From Cellvibrio japonicus Ueda107 (lineage in GTDB: Bacteria; Pseudomonadota; Gammaproteobacteria; Pseudomonadales; Cellvibrionaceae): a DNA stretch of 64,000 nt. The stretch is taken from positions 2,674,501 to 2,738,500 of the forward strand of contig NC_010995.1 of NCBI RefSeq assembly GCF_000019225.1, given 5' to 3'. Below, in pieces: positions 63,269-64,000 of this stretch. The stretch's first letter is position 1, and the number at the start of each line of letters is the position of its first letter. The notes beneath the pieces are model-generated. The model saw nothing but the letters and a program-made list of their open reading frames with translations. It was not told the origin of the DNA and did not search any database. The position numbers were made by a program, and so were the translations under genes.

Positions 63269-64000
63269 CTAACCGCGCAATGCGGCGATACGCTGCTGAA
63301 TATAATCGCGAACTTCTACTTGCAAATCACTGTATTCGGCCAAACGCTGGTAAGCACGCAAAGCACCTGTACGCTCATCCATCGCATCCAGTGCCAGGGC
63401 ATAGCCCAACCAGTACGCCGGTTTTTCACCAAAGGTTTCCAGTAAGGCTTTATAGCTCTGCGCTGCTTTGGCGTATTGGACATGTTTTTGGTACAAACCT
63501 GCCAGCAGGGCCCGGTAATGCTCACCCTGCGCTGTGGCTGGATGCCGCTCCAACAGGTTAAGCGCCTGTTGGCCATCGCCCTCCAGCAAGGCCAGACGGG
63601 CCTGAAAATAATCCCGTTCAGCCGGATTCAGGGCCGGCATCGCAGAAATGCTGAGTGCCAGCTGTTCGCGATTTTCCTGCTGTACATAAAAATCCAATAA
63701 TTGCCAACTGGATAACTCACTGGTTTGAGGGTTGCTGGCTACGAACTGTTCAAGTTGGGTCACAGCAATTGTTGTTTGGCCAGCCGTCCACAGTCTGCGT
63801 GCCTGCTCAACCTGCTGTGTATCCTGCCACTGGGGATTGGGCGCAACCGATAAGTGTGCTGGCATATTGTCATTTACAGGGGAATGGGACTGGGCAGCAA
63901 AAGGCTCCTGGATACTGACAGATTTTTCTACAGGGGCGGCTACAGCGGGGGATGACTCCTGGTTAGCTGATTTACTTGCCTCCGATACGGCGCCTGCGAC
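63269..64000 (-). CDS. mshN: MshN-like TPR protein, 3' part
   Basis: The frame is open to the right edge (start outside). About 243 residues are seen. A Ser/Ala/Pro/Val-rich linker comes first, then TPR-like repeats (QARRLWTAGQTTIAVTQLEQFVAS, ARLALLEGDGQQALNLLERHP, LLAGLYQKHVQYAKAAQSYKALLE, YALALDAMDERTGALRAYQRL). In Vibrio the gene before mshE is mshN, a periplasmic or inner-membrane protein of MSHA assembly; position fits. The 18-bp gap to mshE suggests one operon. Confidence 0.8.
   Translation of the reverse strand, partial: VAGAVSEASKSANQESSPAVAAPVEKSVSIQEPFAAQSHSPVNDNMPAHLSVAPNPQWQDTQQVEQARRLWTAGQTTIAVTQLEQFVASNPQTSELSSWQLLDFYVQQENREQLALSISAMPALNPAERDYFQARLALLEGDGQQALNLLERHPATAQGEHYRALLAGLYQKHVQYAKAAQSYKALLETFGEKPAYWLGYALALDAMDERTGALRAYQRLAEYSDLQVEVRDYIQQRIAALRG

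Overview
This 64 kb window is ordinary chromosome of a Gram-negative gammaproteobacterium. The evidence is MSHA type IV pilus genes, an MlaA-type outer-membrane protein, a TonB-dependent receptor, RND efflux, and mutS/fdxA, pdxB, rlmM and gcvR-type genes. Gene content and protein style suggest Cellvibrionaceae (Cellvibrio-like). That is an inference from familiarity, not a database result. No rRNA, tRNA, CRISPR array, insertion sequence or prophage was recognised.

0-18.5 kb, sulfur acquisition. A DszB-like sulfinate desulfinase (no signal peptide; Cys/His/Arg of the family present) lies with two SsuD-type flavin monooxygenases, a fragment of a second DszB-like protein at the left edge, an asymmetric heterodimeric ABC exporter, and a partial ssu operon (ssuE-ssuB-ssuF, no permease). 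Sigma-54-type -24/-12 elements (GG-N10-GC) stand in front of several of these units. Then come a two-domain rhodanese with a YeeE/TsuA-type thiosulfate transporter, sulfate ABC genes sbp-cysT-cysW without cysA, an MFS transporter, a 1-Cys peroxiredoxin and a TauE/SafE exporter. The reading is: organosulfur oxidation and C-S cleavage, thiosulfate and sulfate uptake, and sulfite handling.

18.5-24.3 kb. An AbiE-type toxin-antitoxin remnant (intact AbiEi antitoxin, AbiEii toxin cut to 41 codons) with a clear promoter and two operators, then mutS, fdxA, a PilZ protein and an MlaA homologue that lacks any cysteine.

24.4-31.9 kb. A probable phosphate-starvation envelope module: secreted lipoprotein, TonB-dependent receptor, exported TonB-C-like protein, small secreted protein and porin. 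Repeats in 11-bp phase resembling Pho boxes precede three of the transcription units.

32-34 kb. A bufferin/HvfABC-type RiPP operon: a precursor with eight EGKCG-like cysteine motifs, an MNIO (DUF692) enzyme and a DUF2063 partner.

34-53 kb. Housekeeping and envelope genes: hrpA, a LamG lipoprotein, an RND pump with adaptor, msrB, an AlaA-type aminotransferase, an rRNA methyltransferase, an NAD kinase-like protein, pdxB, tusA, rlmM, a YheU-type protein, a GcvR-type ACT protein and several unknowns.

53-64 kb. MSHA pilus operon on the minus strand, transcribed mshN(partial)-E-G-F-A-C-D-O-P-Q. It has a single main pilin, and MshQ carries two PA14 domains.
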